Positions 1 through 9,864 of a stretch of DNA of 64,000 nucleotides are shown here, piece by piece. The position numbers and the translations under genes are program-made. Under the pieces are notes generated by a model that was not told the origin of the DNA, ran no database searches, and saw only the letters and a list, made by a program, of their open reading frames with translations. Every line of letters starts with the position of its first letter. Within the stretch, counting starts at the first letter, position 1. The DNA comes from Roseinatronobacter alkalisoli (GTDB lineage Bacteria > Pseudomonadota > Alphaproteobacteria > Rhodobacterales > Rhodobacteraceae), in NCBI RefSeq assembly GCF_028745735.1, contig NZ_JAQZSM010000015.1:49070-113069 (forward strand), read 5' to 3'.

Positions 1-1420
1 GCGGCCTGGGTTTCGGCACGACCAGACAAATCCTGGGCCGCTGATGTAATCTCCTCAGACCCCCCGCGCACCTGCTCCGCGACACCAACAATGCGTGACA
101 TCGTGTCGGCCAGGTTTGACGCAACAGTGTTGAACGCGGTGCGCAGTTCTTCGTATTCCGCAGGGAAAGGGTCATTTTCCGGGCTTGGAATAGCGTGGGT
201 CAACTCCCCCTGTGCAAGGCGCGTCAGTGCATCCTCAATATCGCGCACGACACGCGCCTGACGCCGGCGCTCTTGCTCCTGTTTCTCATTCGCCACCGCT
301 TCGGTGCGGCGCGCCTCTTCTTCCGCATCACGTCGCGCGACCGCGTTATCCTTGAAAACCCGCAGGGCCTGCGTCATTTGTGTCAGGTCGCCCTTGCCGT
401 CTGAACTGGCGATCTCAAGGGACAGATCCCCCTCGGCAAGGCGATTGGTCTGCTGAAGAAGCATCGCAAGGCGGCGCGAAAGCGTCACGGACAACACCCC
501 GGCGATCGCGGCCCCAAGCAGCGCGGCAAAGGCCACTCCGGCCAGGACCGAAAAAACGGTTCCGTCGATCAGATTATGCGCGGAAGCATTCAGTTTTTCC
601 CGTTCAGCAAGGATTTCGGCCTGCACCGTGCTGAGTTGCGCGATAACCTCTGTGGTTGTTTCATGAATCGCTGACAGGGCTGCGCGGCTGGTCATTTCAG
701 CGTCACGCATATCATTCACAACGGCCCAGAAATCACTCAGGCCACGTTGTGCGGCCCCGAGGAGCGCGCGTTCTTCTGCCATAAGCGCACCGACAGGCAA
801 ACGGGACACATATTCAAGCGTAGTTTCATAAGGTGCCGTCGCCGTATCCAGTTCCGAGAGCGGCATTCCATCGACGAATCTGTCGACACGCACCCTTGTC
901 ACCAGGAAATTTTCAGACGCCCGCAGTGCAAGATATGCAGCCGCATCCGCATCGCGCGTTTCCAGTAACGTCACGAGCCGCCCCAGATTGCGGCGATGCT
1001 CAATCCCCAGATCCTGCAGCTTTTCCTTCAGTTCTTCACGTTGCTTGTAAAGCGCCACAAATGTTGAAAGCTCCTCGATATGACGATCTTTCAACACCAC
1101 CATATGCCGCGCAGTTGCGAATCCAGCATCGACGAGTGCCACAGCGGCGCGGCGGACATCCAGCATTTCGGAAACTGCGGTGTCACCATCCGCCGGATCA
1201 GCTGTTTGCGTGAAAACACGGACGGCCAGGCCCGCTTCTGCGATCTCTCGTCCGAGTTCGGCCGCGGAAATGGCAACTTCCATGGCGTCCTCTATACCAT
1301 AGACGGCGCCACTCATTGCGGCGAGCCGCTGCCAGCTGAACAATCCCAAGCCAATGATCAGGATCAGGACAACGGCAAAACCGCCGGCGATTTGTGTTGA
1401 TATGTTGGTATTTTTAATCA
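1..1420 (-). CDS. Methyl-accepting chemotaxis protein (3' end cut by window)
   Basis: Transmembrane chemoreceptor that would signal to the CheA-CheW complex encoded next door. About 473 residues are visible from an ATG at 1420, preceded by GAGGG six bases upstream. A first membrane helix (about residues 10-28) is followed by a long, mainly helical sensor region, a second membrane helix (about 287-312), a HAMP domain, a second HAMP-like segment (about 395-440) containing ENDPFPAEYEEL, and the start of the coiled-coil signalling domain. The frame runs off the left edge, so the signalling hairpin and C-terminus are not seen. It is downstream of a second receptor on the same strand with a gap of about 100 bases. 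Ligand unknown. Confidence 0.9.
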
Positions 1421-1521
1421 TGGTTACCCTCGGCACTTGGCTGGTTTTGGCGGAACTTGTTTGGTCGGGCCGGAACCCGTCTGGTTTTGGCGTGTCGCAT
1501 CTTCGCGATCATGTTCAGTCA

Positions 1522-3174
1522 TCACGCCTCCCTGGCAAAGCTTATGATAGGGACGGGGTCGGGCATCGCTTGCGGATGCACGACGTCGGACCAGTCCATG
1601 CGCCCCGGTGTCGTCAGATATGCCTGCAATGTTGCCACCAGTTCATCTGCCTGTTTGCTGATGCTGACGGCCACGGATTGCGCATCCTGGGCGGCGGACT
1701 GGGTCTGGTGATTGATGGCATCTGCGTGATCAATCACTGCGCCTGTCTGATGCAGCCCCGTCACCTGATCGGTTGAAGTCACGGCAATCCGGTCCATGAG
1801 ATTGCGGACCTCTGATGCGCGTTCAACAATGCCGGACAAGGCTTCGGTCGTGCGGCGCACAAGACCGGACCCAGTGCTGACATGGCTGGTCCCTTGCGCG
1901 ATAAGCGCACGGATTTCACGGGCAGAGCCGGAGGCGCGTTCCGCCAGCCCGCGCACCTCTGCCGCCACCACGGCAAAACCGCGCCCCGCATCGCCCGCAC
2001 GTGCGGCCTCGACGCCCGCGTTCAGGGCCAGAAGGTTGGTCTGAAAGGCAATATCTTCGATCACTCCGATGATCCGCGAAATCTGTTCAGAGCTGTCCTC
2101 AATCGCGCGCATTGCGTCTACGGCGTCCTGCATGATGGACCGCCCCGCTGCCGCCTGATTTTCGTTTTCGCGGCTTTCGGCGGTCGCCTTGCGCGAGTCG
2201 GACTGGCTGGATTCCACCAGTTCGATGACGCGCTGCAATGCACTCCGCCCCTCGCGCAGGCTGGCGGTCTGGGCTTCCGCACGCTCCGACAGCTGCTGCG
2301 CCGCACGTTCGATTTCCACAGCTTCGGCCCGCACAGATCCGGCGACGAGATCAACCCGGACCATCAACTCATCCTGCAACCGCAAGGTCTGATTATAGGC
2401 CTGGCGGATCGTCTCATATTCTTCGGGGAAAGGGTCATCATCGGGATTGTCGATAGGGGTTTTCAGGTTCCCCTCCGACAGGCGGATAAGGCCCGCTTCG
2501 ACATCCCGGACAACGCGCTGCTGGCGCGCAGCCAATGCCGCCCTTTGTGCTGCGGCGCGATCAGCCATTTCCGCCTGTTCAAGACGCAGCTTCTCTGTTT
2601 CCTGCATGGCCATCTGCGCTTTTTCTGCGTCATCAGCAGCCCCGGTCAACGTGCGTCGCAGGATTTCCCCGATGACGACAAGTGCCGCAGCCTCGATGAG
2701 AAGGATTGATCCATGCAGGAATGCACGCCCGATATCCGTGCCCCCCGGCAGCACAGCTGCGGGCGCGACAATCGTCAGTATCAGATGGTGGATCGCAACA
2801 ATTCCGGCATAAAGGATGATCGCCCGCCAGTTGCAATAGATCCCGAGCACAGCTAAAGCGGCGAAAAACTGCATATGCATATCCGGCTGCCACGGATGTC
2901 CGGAAAACTGTGCGACGAGCAATGCAACACCCACCGCGAGCGCCGCCGCGGAAGTCAGTTGCACGGCTTCCCCTTCGGGGTTGCGCCGGTATTCCAGCGT
3001 GACGATGGCCGCCAGAAGCGACATGCAGACAAGTATATAGAGCGAGGGAACAGAAAGCGCCCAGCCGATGACCGCCGCCTGAACAACCATTCCCCATAGC
3101 AGAAAGCCGATTCCGAGCGCGCCCCAGCGGCGAATGACCGGCATCTTCGCAAAGCTGTTGGTGTTCGTAGCCAT
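1522..3174 (-). CDS. Methyl-accepting chemotaxis protein with integral-membrane sensor
   Basis: 550-residue chemoreceptor. Instead of a periplasmic ligand domain, residues about 20-175 form several consecutive hydrophobic helices, so sensing is probably within or at the membrane. A coiled linker with a HAMP-like segment ([16 protein letters not shown]) resembling the one in the neighbouring receptor follows, then the signalling domain with the conserved hairpin tip [13 protein letters not shown] near residues 375-400. The ATG at 3174 is chosen over an upstream in-frame start because AAGGAA lies upstream and the preceding gene stops only two bases before it. No C-terminal CheR/CheB-tethering pentapeptide is evident (ends FAREA). 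Confidence 0.92.
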   Translation of the reverse strand: MATNTNSFAKMPVIRRWGALGIGFLLWGMVVQAAVIGWALSVPSLYILVCMSLLAAIVTLEYRRNPEGEAVQLTSAAALAVGVALLVAQFSGHPWQPDMHMQFFAALAVLGIYCNWRAIILYAGIVAIHHLILTIVAPAAVLPGGTDIGRAFLHGSILLIEAAALVVIGEILRRTLTGAADDAEKAQMAMQETEKLRLEQAEMADRAAAQRAALAARQQRVVRDVEAGLIRLSEGNLKTPIDNPDDDPFPEEYETIRQAYNQTLRLQDELMVRVDLVAGSVRAEAVEIERAAQQLSERAEAQTASLREGRSALQRVIELVESSQSDSRKATAESRENENQAAAGRSIMQDAVDAMRAIEDSSEQISRIIGVIEDIAFQTNLLALNAGVEAARAGDAGRGFAVVAAEVRGLAERASGSAREIRALIAQGTSHVSTGSGLVRRTTEALSGIVERASEVRNLMDRIAVTSTDQVTGLHQTGAVIDHADAINHQTQSAAQDAQSVAVSISKQADELVATLQAYLTTPGRMDWSDVVHPQAMPDPVPIISFAREA

Positions 3175-3176
3175 TC

Positions 3177-3515
3177 CTAGATTTCCTTTGCAACGGGGGC
3201 TGTGGCGCAAAAGGCGGCCGGACGGGCCGCAAGGCGGATCACGGGCACCGACACAAGACCTGCCAGACCCGTGCGCAGCTGTTCAGGCTGGTTGGTCAGG
3301 TCAAGTTCCACCAGATAGCCGTTCCAGCGCAGGTCGCGGATCGGCAGACCCAGCTGCGCAACTTCGCGCAGAATCATCGCGCGCGACATTGTGGGCGGGA
3401 ATATAAGCGCGGCCGTATCATCGCGCGTGTCCGGCAGGACATGCAGCACGCTCAATGCGATCAAGCCCGACAGGGACACCGCAAGGGGGGATATATATTC
3501 AGACAGGAATTGCAT
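3177..3515 (-). CDS. Small membrane-anchored protein of chemotaxis locus
   Basis: 112-residue protein not assignable to a named family. It has one N-terminal hydrophobic helix (about residues 8-25) and a soluble tail of about 85 residues. ATG at 3515 is preferred over GTG at 3518 because AAGGGAA is suitably placed. It stops two bases before the receptor gene start, so the two are almost certainly co-transcribed and translationally coupled. The position between cheD and a receptor suggests an accessory signalling role, but that is inference from context only. Confidence 0.7.
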   Translation of the reverse strand: MQFLSEYISPLAVSLSGLIALSVLHVLPDTRDDTAALIFPPTMSRAMILREVAQLGLPIRDLRWNGYLVELDLTNQPEQLRTGLAGLVSVPVIRLAARPAAFCATAPVAKEI

Positions 3516-3626
3516 CACTTCAGTTCCCTTCGCGTTGGCATCAGCATACCCGCTGCGTATTAATGAGTGATTATCGCGCCCGCCCTTCCGGGCCGTGTAC
3601 CGGCGTGTTGCATGACATTCTTTGCC

Positions 3627-4145
3627 TCAGAAAAGTTCAACCTCGCCGGGGGCCGTGCGCACCGGCTTCTCGGCAGGTGGGGGGGCTTCATTGCCCAGCA
3701 GCTGCATCTGAACCCGCCCCGTGGTCGGCCAGAACCGGATCCGCCGGGCCTCATTCCCGCAGAGATCCCCGCTCACGACGCGGATGCCGTCATTCTGAAG
3801 AATCCTCTGGGCCATCTCGGCGTTGCGCCGTCCGATATCGGGCAATGTCGGTATCATGCGCGCGCCACCAAACAGCTTTGCCTGCATCCGGTTGCGCAGC
3901 GCCCCCTGCCGCAACAACCCGTTGATCAGCACTTCCATCGCGGCAGCCGCATAGCGTATATCCCCCGAGCCCGAGGCAGATTCCGGCAGCAGAAAATGGT
4001 TCATCCCCCCGATTCCGCATTCCGGATCATAAATGCAGGCCGCAACACATGACCCCAGCACAGTGGTGATGACAGTTCCCGGCTGCCCGGAAATCTGATG
4101 CTCCCCCTGGACAATATGAATGACCTTGTTTTGCGGACCGGTCAT
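3627..4145 (-). CDS. cheD: Chemoreceptor glutamine deamidase CheD
   Basis: Converts specific receptor glutamines to glutamate so that they can be methylated by CheR. The 172 residues match the family length. The catalytic set of CheD is visible with the spacing known from Thermotoga CheD: Thr27, Cys33 in LGSCV and His50 in GGMNHF. It overlaps the end of cheB by four bases (ATGA), indicating translational coupling, and lies upstream of two receptors it could act on. Confidence 0.95.
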   Translation of the reverse strand: MTGPQNKVIHIVQGEHQISGQPGTVITTVLGSCVAACIYDPECGIGGMNHFLLPESASGSGDIRYAAAAMEVLINGLLRQGALRNRMQAKLFGGARMIPTLPDIGRRNAEMAQRILQNDGIRVVSGDLCGNEARRIRFWPTTGRVQMQLLGNEAPPPAEKPVRTAPGEVELF

Positions 4146-5152
4146 GGCAATGCCCGTCCCTGCAGGCCGGCAGACCGCGCCTGATCGCGCAAAAGCGCCT
4201 TCGCGATGAACGCCAGCGGCAATACATCGACCGCACCGCCCAGTTCGACCGCAACCCGCGGCATGCCCCAGACCACGGAACTGCCCTTGTCCTGTGCCAC
4301 GGTATAGGCCCCGGCCGCGCGCAGATCACGCATTCCCGCTGCACCATCAGCACCCATTCCCGTCAGAATGGCGGCACTGACCGGCACCCGGCCCGCCAAT
4401 GCGGCACCATGTCCGAACAGGACATCCACAGACGGGCAATGACCCGATACCGCGCCACTGTCGAGAAGGCGTGTCACCAACCCGCCCCGCCGCACGACAC
4501 CAAGATGACGGTCATTCCCGGCGGCAATGTAAACTGTCCCGCTGCGCAGCGGCATACCGTCGTCCGCGGGGACAACATTGGGGAGAACCATGTCATCCAG
4601 TCGGCGAATCATCCGCTCGGCAAAACCGGGGCGGATGTGCTGAACCACCATTGTCGGCGGGCAATCAACGGGAAACGCGGAAAGAATCGTCTCCAGCGCG
4701 GGAATACCGCCGGTTGACGCCCCGATCATCACCATCTTGCTGACAGGCGGCGCAGCAGGAACCACAGCAGGTCGCGCGGAAGCCTGACGTGGAGGCGGCG
4801 GACGCGCATCAATGCCCAGCCCCGCACTCAGCAATCCGACCAGACGGCATGCCGAATCACGCCCCTCAAGCCGGAATACATTCCCGGCCACAGCCTCCGC
4901 CGCCCCGCCATAAACCACCAGATCGGCAGAAATCATTTTCAGCATGTCGATCAGCGCATCAAATTCATGCGCGCGGGCGAATTCCGCAGCGACAGCAACG
5001 CGCCTGGGCATGTGCATTTCCGCATGTTGATAGGTTTCACCCAAAGTACCGGCATCAATAGCAGTGTAGATGCCCGCATCCGCACAGGCGGCCAGCAGCA
5101 TTTTCCGCCGGGCGCGATTCGGGTCGGCAATAAGAATAACCGGATCAGTCAC
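4142..5152 (-). CDS. cheB: Protein-glutamate methylesterase CheB with degenerate receiver
   Basis: Removes methyl groups from (and deamidates) chemoreceptors for adaptation. The GTG at 5152 is chosen because AAGGAG lies six bases upstream; a TTG at 5170 is the alternative. The C-terminal methylesterase domain (about residues 138-330) keeps the triad Ser146 (GASTGG), His172 (VVQHI) and Asp269 (GMGADG). The N-terminal 110 residues are receiver-like (ILIADPNRARR) but the expected phospho-acceptor strand reads VAVAAEFAR, without aspartate, and the conserved lysine motif is not evident. A proline-rich linker (about 117-136) joins the halves. Regulation by CheA phosphorylation is therefore doubtful. 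Confidence 0.93.
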   Translation of the reverse strand: MTDPVILIADPNRARRKMLLAACADAGIYTAIDAGTLGETYQHAEMHMPRRVAVAAEFARAHEFDALIDMLKMISADLVVYGGAAEAVAGNVFRLEGRDSACRLVGLLSAGLGIDARPPPPRQASARPAVVPAAPPVSKMVMIGASTGGIPALETILSAFPVDCPPTMVVQHIRPGFAERMIRRLDDMVLPNVVPADDGMPLRSGTVYIAAGNDRHLGVVRRGGLVTRLLDSGAVSGHCPSVDVLFGHGAALAGRVPVSAAILTGMGADGAAGMRDLRAAGAYTVAQDKGSSVVWGMPRVAVELGGAVDVLPLAFIAKALLRDQARSAGLQGRALP

Positions 5153-5364
5153 TTGAGACTCCTTCAGCAATCGGACTGACCCTAGCCCATACTACTTAAG
5201 AAACTCTGTGCATCCGGGACCGCCCCGGACAAAAGAACCGATCTGGATGAAACCAATTCTTAAGGGAGCGGTGCTAACCATCAGTGAAATGCGAACCGAC
5301 TATCGCAAAGTACAATGTTCAGATGCGTCATCGGCCCGCAGCGGGCCGCGTCAAAGGGGGTGCC
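5153..5364. promoter_or_regulatory. Divergent control region between cheB and the STAS/cheY operon
   Basis: A 212-base spacer separates the two divergent chemotaxis operons and must hold both promoters. It contains an 8-bp inverted repeat, CTTAAGAA at 5195-5202 and TTCTTAAG at 5257-5264, and a short GC hairpin at about 5214-5228. No convincing -35/-10 pair was assigned. The factor binding here, if any, is unknown. Confidence 0.4.
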
Positions 5365-5640
5365 ATGCCAGACCTGAAACTGCCGGAAGTCCTTGACCAG
5401 CGCGGCGCGCAGATCGTCGCCACGCAACTGCTGGAGCGAACGGGGCAAGACATGAGGATTGATGCATCCGCAATCACGCGACTGGGGGCAGTCGGCCTGG
5501 AAATGCTGATTGCCGCGCACCGTCAATGGCAGGAAGACGGCGCGCGTTTCGAAATCGAAAACTGGTCAGACGCCGCATTGCGCACATTGGCAATTCTTGA
5601 TGCTGATCCACAGACCCTGAACCTGGAGGCCTGCAAATGA
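5365..5640 (+). CDS. STAS-domain protein of chemotaxis operon
   Basis: 91-residue single-domain protein resembling STAS (anti-sigma-factor-antagonist) folds. The segment IDASAITRLGAVGLEML aligns with the usual fiDSSGl motif, but the normally phosphorylated Ser/Thr is replaced by Gly/Ala, so it is probably not regulated by phosphorylation. ATG 5365 follows AAAGGGGG closely; upstream in-frame starts lack a ribosome site. Its stop overlaps the cheY start (ATGA), so it is the first gene of the cheY-cheA-cheW-cheR operon. A protein-interaction role in the chemosensory array is inferred. Confidence 0.8.
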   Translation: MPDLKLPEVLDQRGAQIVATQLLERTGQDMRIDASAITRLGAVGLEMLIAAHRQWQEDGARFEIENWSDAALRTLAILDADPQTLNLEACK

Positions 5641-6005
5641 CGGCGCGTATTCTGGCGGTCGATGATTCCCCGACGATACGAGGACTCGTTGCTGATGTTC
5701 TGCGCAAGGCAGGGTTCGAGGTTTTCCTGGCCTCAGATGGAGTTGAGGGTGTGGGAACACTGGCGGATGCCGATCCCGACCTTATCATCACCGATATCAA
5801 CATGCCCAAGATGGATGGGTTTGGCCTGATCGAGTCAGTGCGCGCGACCGGAAGCTACTCCAGCATTCCCATACTCGTTCTGACCACCGAAAGCAGCGAC
5901 GCGCTCAAGGCACGCGCGCGCAATGCCGGGGCGACCGGCTGGATTGTCAAACCCTTCGATGATGAGCGCTTCCTTACAGTGATCGACCGGGTATTGGGGA
6001 GGTAA
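5637..6005 (+). CDS. cheY: Chemotaxis response regulator CheY
   Basis: 122-residue stand-alone receiver that accepts phosphate from CheA and would control the flagellar motor or act as a phosphate sink. The acidic pocket Asp9-Asp10, phospho-acceptor Asp53 (ITDINMPKMDG), Thr83 and Lys105 (KPF) are all present. There is no output domain. It overlaps the STAS gene by four bases and ends five bases before cheA. A second single-domain receiver lies further down the operon, so which is the motor-binding CheY cannot be decided from sequence. Confidence 0.93.
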   Translation: MTARILAVDDSPTIRGLVADVLRKAGFEVFLASDGVEGVGTLADADPDLIITDINMPKMDGFGLIESVRATGSYSSIPILVLTTESSDALKARARNAGATGWIVKPFDDERFLTVIDRVLGR

Positions 6006-6010
6006 TCGCG

Positions 6011-8126
6011 ATGACGGACAGGGACGAATTCCTGGAAATGTTCTTTACCGAATGCGACGAGTTGCTGGACAGTCTCGCCACCGGATTGCGGGCAATGGAC
6101 GTACCCGGTCACGAAATGGAAACCGTGCATTCCGTTTTCAGGGCAGTGCATTCCATGAAAGGGGCCGCAGCCGCATTCGGACTGACCGATCTTGTCACCT
6201 TCGCCCACCGGTTCGAGACTGTTCTTGATCTGCTGCGCAGCGACAGGCTGACAGCCGATCAGGATGTAATGACAGTGCTGCATCGCGCCTCCGATCTGCT
6301 GACGGATCTCGTTGCCGCGGCCCGGCAATCTATCCCGGCGGATTCCACACGCATGCAGGACCTTCTGGCAGAACTGGACCGGCTGATTGGCGATGACGAC
6401 GATGCAGAGGATGACAGTGACCTGCAGGCGGCTTTCGTTCCCATCACGCTCGATTTCGCGCCGATCGAGTCCCCCCCCCCCGCCACGGGCGCGCTACCGG
6501 ATCAGCATGATGCCGGACCCGGAATTATACCGCACAGGCAACGATCCGGCGGCATTGTTGCATGCTTTGGCGCAGCTTGGCGATGCCGCAGTGACGCTGG
6601 ATACAAAGAACGTTCCCAAACTTTCAGTATGGTCGCAGGATGAGGCCCGCCTGCGGTGGGACATAAACCTTCACACAGAAGCCACACTGGCGGATATCGA
6701 GCATATTTTCGAATTCGTCGTCGATTGTTGCCAGCTGGAAATCACCCGGGAACCGGATCAGCCCATGCCTGACGCGCCGCCGGACGCAGTTGCGCCCGCG
6801 ACAGGGATGGCCCCCGTGGAACCGCCCACGCAGCCCACGGATACCGTGGGGAATGACAAGACCGCCACGGCGCAGGAACCCGTCGCATCGCGGGCCGCGG
6901 CGGCTGCGCCTGCCGGGCAGGCAGCGACAATCCGGGTAAGTCTGGACCGTGTGGACAAGCTGATGAACATGATCGGTGAACTGGTCATCAAGGAAGCAAT
7001 GCTGTATCAGGTCATCGAAACAGCAGGTTTCACGGAAGAACCGGATGTCGTGACGGCGCTTGAAGGCATCCGTCAGCTTGCAGGCGACATTCAGGAAAGC
7101 GTCATGTCGATCAGGGCGCAACCGCTGAAACTCGTGTTCCAGCGCATGCACCGTATCCTGCGCGAAGCCGCAGACGCGACCGGAAAAAAAGTCCGTCTGG
7201 ATACGTCAGGCGAAAATACCGAAGTCGATAAAACCATGATCGAGCGGTTGATCGACCCCCTGACCCATATGATCCGAAATTCCATCGATCATGGGCTGGA
7301 AGATGCGATCACCCGTCAGCGCCGCGGCAAACCGCAGGAAGGCACAATCACGCTTTCTGCTGCCCACCGCTCCGGGCGCGTCCAGATCGAGGTGTCCGAC
7401 GATGGCGGCGGTATCAACCGTGACCGTGTCCGCCAGATTGCCGAAGATCGCGGCCTTATTTCAGCGGGTGCCACCCTTTCCCCGAACGAGATTGACTCGC
7501 TGCTGTTCCTGCCGGGCTTTTCTTCAAAGGACGAAGTGTCGGCACTGTCCGGGCGCGGCGTCGGACTGGACGTGGTCCGGCGCGAAATCATGTCGCTGGG
7601 CGGGCGGGTGATGATCCAGTCAAAAGAAGGGGAAGGCACGACCTTCTCCATCGCATTACCCCTGACGCTTGCAGTGCTGGAAGGCATGCTTATCCAGCTG
7701 CGCGACCAGACAATGGTGCTGCCGATAACGGCAGTGCAGGAAACGCTGCGCCCGACATCGGCAACACTGCACGGCATCGGCAAAAATGGCAGGGTACTTT
7801 CCAATCGGGGCGAGTTGATCCCGATCATCGACCTCGCCTGTTCATTCGGGCTGCGGGATGCGCCTGCACCGCTTGATGGCGGGGTATTGATTGTCGTCGA
7901 AACAGACAGCAACAAACGTGCGGCCTTGCACGTTGACGGGATATTCGACCAACGCCAGGTCGTCATCAAAAGCCTGGAAGAAAACTATGGCCGCGTGCCG
8001 GGGGTTTCGGCCGCGACGATCCTGGGTGATGGCAACATCGCGCTGATCATCGATCCTGAAGAAATCGTTCTTTCATCATTGTCCGAGCAAGGTCGCTCTG
8101 CAATCGCTTTCGCAGTAAACGGGTAA
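6011..8126 (+). pseudogene. cheA: Chemotaxis histidine kinase CheA, frame broken at a poly-C tract
   Basis: Core kinase of the array. Two overlapping frames together encode a normal CheA of about 704 residues. The first (6011-6643) carries the HPt/P1 domain with phospho-His47 in AVHSMKG and an acidic linker. The second (continuing to 8126) carries a P2-like segment, the dimerisation domain, the ATPase (N-box IRNSIDHG, DDGGGI, GRGVGLDVV) and the CheW-like P5 domain. The switch falls in an 11-C run at 6471-6481; ten Cs would restore one frame. As given, P1 is separated from the kinase. A sequencing error, a reversible slippage switch, transcriptional slippage or true decay are all possible; intact flanks and surrounding operon argue against old decay. 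ATGs at 6507/6510 could start a short form lacking P1. Confidence 0.85.
6471..6481 (+). repeat. 11-C homopolymer at the cheA frame break
   Basis: Uninterrupted run of eleven Cs between codon 154 (Ser) of the HPt frame and the linker. Removing one C joins the HPt frame to the kinase frame. Homopolymers of this length inside coding sequence are classical slipped-strand mutation sites, and are also where sequencing errors concentrate. Confidence 0.95.
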
Positions 8127-8130
8127 CGCA

Positions 8131-8601
8131 ATGCTAGAAACCATGTCTCATAATTCCGCAGGAAAACAAGATGTTGTCGCCTTCAAACTGGCTGAACAGG
8201 ATTTCTGCATCGATATCAGTCTGGTGCGCGAAATCCGGGGATGGGCACCAACCACTGTCCTGCCCCATGCCCCATGCTACGTAAAAGGCGTGATAAACCT
8301 GCGCGGATCGGTGGTCACGGTGGTGGATCTGTCTGCCCGGCTGGGTTTCGGTCCGTCAGATCCTTCGCAGCGCCATGTTGTCATCATCGCTTTCCACGAG
8401 GGCCGGATCGTCGGATTACTGGCTGATCTTGTTTCGGATATCGTGACAATCAACGAAGAAAATATTCAGGCGGTCCCGGATATTGCATCTGATCCCTCAA
8501 GGGAATTCATCACCGGAATGATCACTTTCGACGATGGGCGGATATTGCGCAAGATCGACCTTGCGCAATTGCTGCCGGCACCACAGCTGGCGAGCGCGTG
8601 A
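8131..8601 (+). CDS. cheW: Chemotaxis coupling protein CheW
   Basis: 156-residue single CheW domain that links receptors to CheA. The family pattern is clear: N-terminal VVAFKLAEQDFCIDI, the VKGVINLRGSVVTVVDL core, and a C-terminal helix after ITFDDGRILRKIDL. It begins four bases after the cheA stop and its TGA overlaps the GTG of cheR, so it is within the same operon. A second in-frame ATG five codons in is an alternative start. Confidence 0.95.
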   Translation: MLETMSHNSAGKQDVVAFKLAEQDFCIDISLVREIRGWAPTTVLPHAPCYVKGVINLRGSVVTVVDLSARLGFGPSDPSQRHVVIIAFHEGRIVGLLADLVSDIVTINEENIQAVPDIASDPSREFITGMITFDDGRILRKIDLAQLLPAPQLASA

Positions 8602-9461
8602 ACACCATGCGGGTTGAAACGCCACCGTCCCTGACCACCGATCAGTTCAGTCGGCTGGCCCGGATCGTCCATGACGATTCGGGAATCGTGCTGACAGAGG
8701 CAAAGCGCGGATTGCTGATGGCCCGCCTGAACCGGCGTCTGCGGGCGCTGGGACTTGCCGAATACGGGGCATATTGCGCGCTCCTGAACAGTCCCGGCGG
8801 CGCGTCCGAACGGCGGCATATGCTGTCGGCAGTGACGACGAATGTGACCGCATTCTTCAGGGAATCCCATCATTTTGATGCTCTGACACGGCAGGTTCTG
8901 CCACCGCTGATCGAAGCCGCGCGCAAGGGTCGGCGGGTAAGGTTGTGGTCGGCCGCCTGTTCATCCGGCGAAGAGCCCTATTCGATGGCCATATCGGTGC
9001 TGGAGTGTTTTCCTGATGCCGCCCGATATGATCTGCTTATCCTGGCCACCGATATTGACCCCGTGATGGTTGCCAAAGCGCAGGCCGGGGTATTTCCCGA
9101 AACATCTGTGCAGGGGCTGGCGCCCGCGAAACTCAGTACGCATTTCACGCGCACCGGCACGTCATATGAAGCTGGCGCGCCTTTGCGAAGCATCATGCGA
9201 TTCGCCGAACTGAACCTGCATCACGAATGGCCATTTTCCGGGCAGTTCGATGTCATTTTCTGCCGCAATGTCGTCATCTATTTTGACGGGGATGCACGCA
9301 GGCTGCTGTGGCAACGATTTGCAGCGCAGCTTCATGCGGGCGGGCATTTGTTCATTGGCCATTCAGAACGACTCGACGGACCGGCAAGCGCCACCTTCCG
9401 CCTCGCCGGACCCACCCATTATGTAAATACCGCGCCTTCACCGGCCGGGCAATCTGTATAG
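8598..9461 (+). CDS. cheR: Chemoreceptor methyltransferase CheR
   Basis: Transfers methyl groups from S-adenosylmethionine to receptor glutamates, opposing CheB. 287 residues, normal for CheR. The N-terminal helical domain (about 1-85) ends in TTNVTAFFRE, typical of the family. The catalytic domain has the SAM-binding motif LWSAACSSGEEPYS and the FDVIFCRNVVIYFD motif. GTG at 8598 overlaps the cheW stop; an ATG three codons later (8607) is an alternative. Confidence 0.95.
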   Translation: MNTMRVETPPSLTTDQFSRLARIVHDDSGIVLTEAKRGLLMARLNRRLRALGLAEYGAYCALLNSPGGASERRHMLSAVTTNVTAFFRESHHFDALTRQVLPPLIEAARKGRRVRLWSAACSSGEEPYSMAISVLECFPDAARYDLLILATDIDPVMVAKAQAGVFPETSVQGLAPAKLSTHFTRTGTSYEAGAPLRSIMRFAELNLHHEWPFSGQFDVIFCRNVVIYFDGDARRLLWQRFAAQLHAGGHLFIGHSERLDGPASATFRLAGPTHYVNTAPSPAGQSV

Positions 9462-9474
9462 GAAAGATAAATCC

Positions 9475-9864
9475 ATGCTGCTAAAATCTCAGCTTCGCGT
9501 CATGGTCGTTGATGATATGTCGGTCAGCCGCGGCCTTATTGAACAGGCGCTTGACTGGGCGGGAATATCAAATGTGCAATATGAAGCGGATGGCGCAAGC
9601 GCACTGAAACGGCTGGTTGCTGCGCCGGTTCACCTTGTCATTTCCGACTATAACATGCCCGGAATGGATGGAATTAGCCTGCTGGAGGCGCTTCGCTCCA
9701 ATAAGACCACGCACCGTATGGGTTTCATATTGATTACTGGCAAAGCAGACCGCCCCTTGCTGGAGCGTGGCCAGCGCGCGGGAATGAACAATTTCCTGAC
9801 AAAGCCGTTCACCAAGGAAGCACTGCTGCGTTGTGTTGAATCTGTCACAGGGAAATTGCAATGA
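9475..9864 (+). CDS. Second CheY-type response regulator
   Basis: 129-residue single receiver domain with Asp13-Asp14, phospho-acceptor Asp58 (ISDYNMPGMDG), Thr88 and Lys110. AGGAAAG precedes the ATG. It overlaps the next small gene by ATGA. A downstream small helical protein translationally coupled to a CheY is reminiscent of CheY-CheZ-like pairs, but no CheZ phosphatase motif was recognised in that neighbour. Substrate of CheA by inference. Confidence 0.9.
   Translation: MLLKSQLRVMVVDDMSVSRGLIEQALDWAGISNVQYEADGASALKRLVAAPVHLVISDYNMPGMDGISLLEALRSNKTTHRMGFILITGKADRPLLERGQRAGMNNFLTKPFTKEALLRCVESVTGKLQ

Noticed and set aside
5257..5285. CtrA-type binding site in the chemotaxis spacer
   Set aside because: TTAA and TAACCAT elements are present but not with the required TTAA-N7-TTAA spacing.
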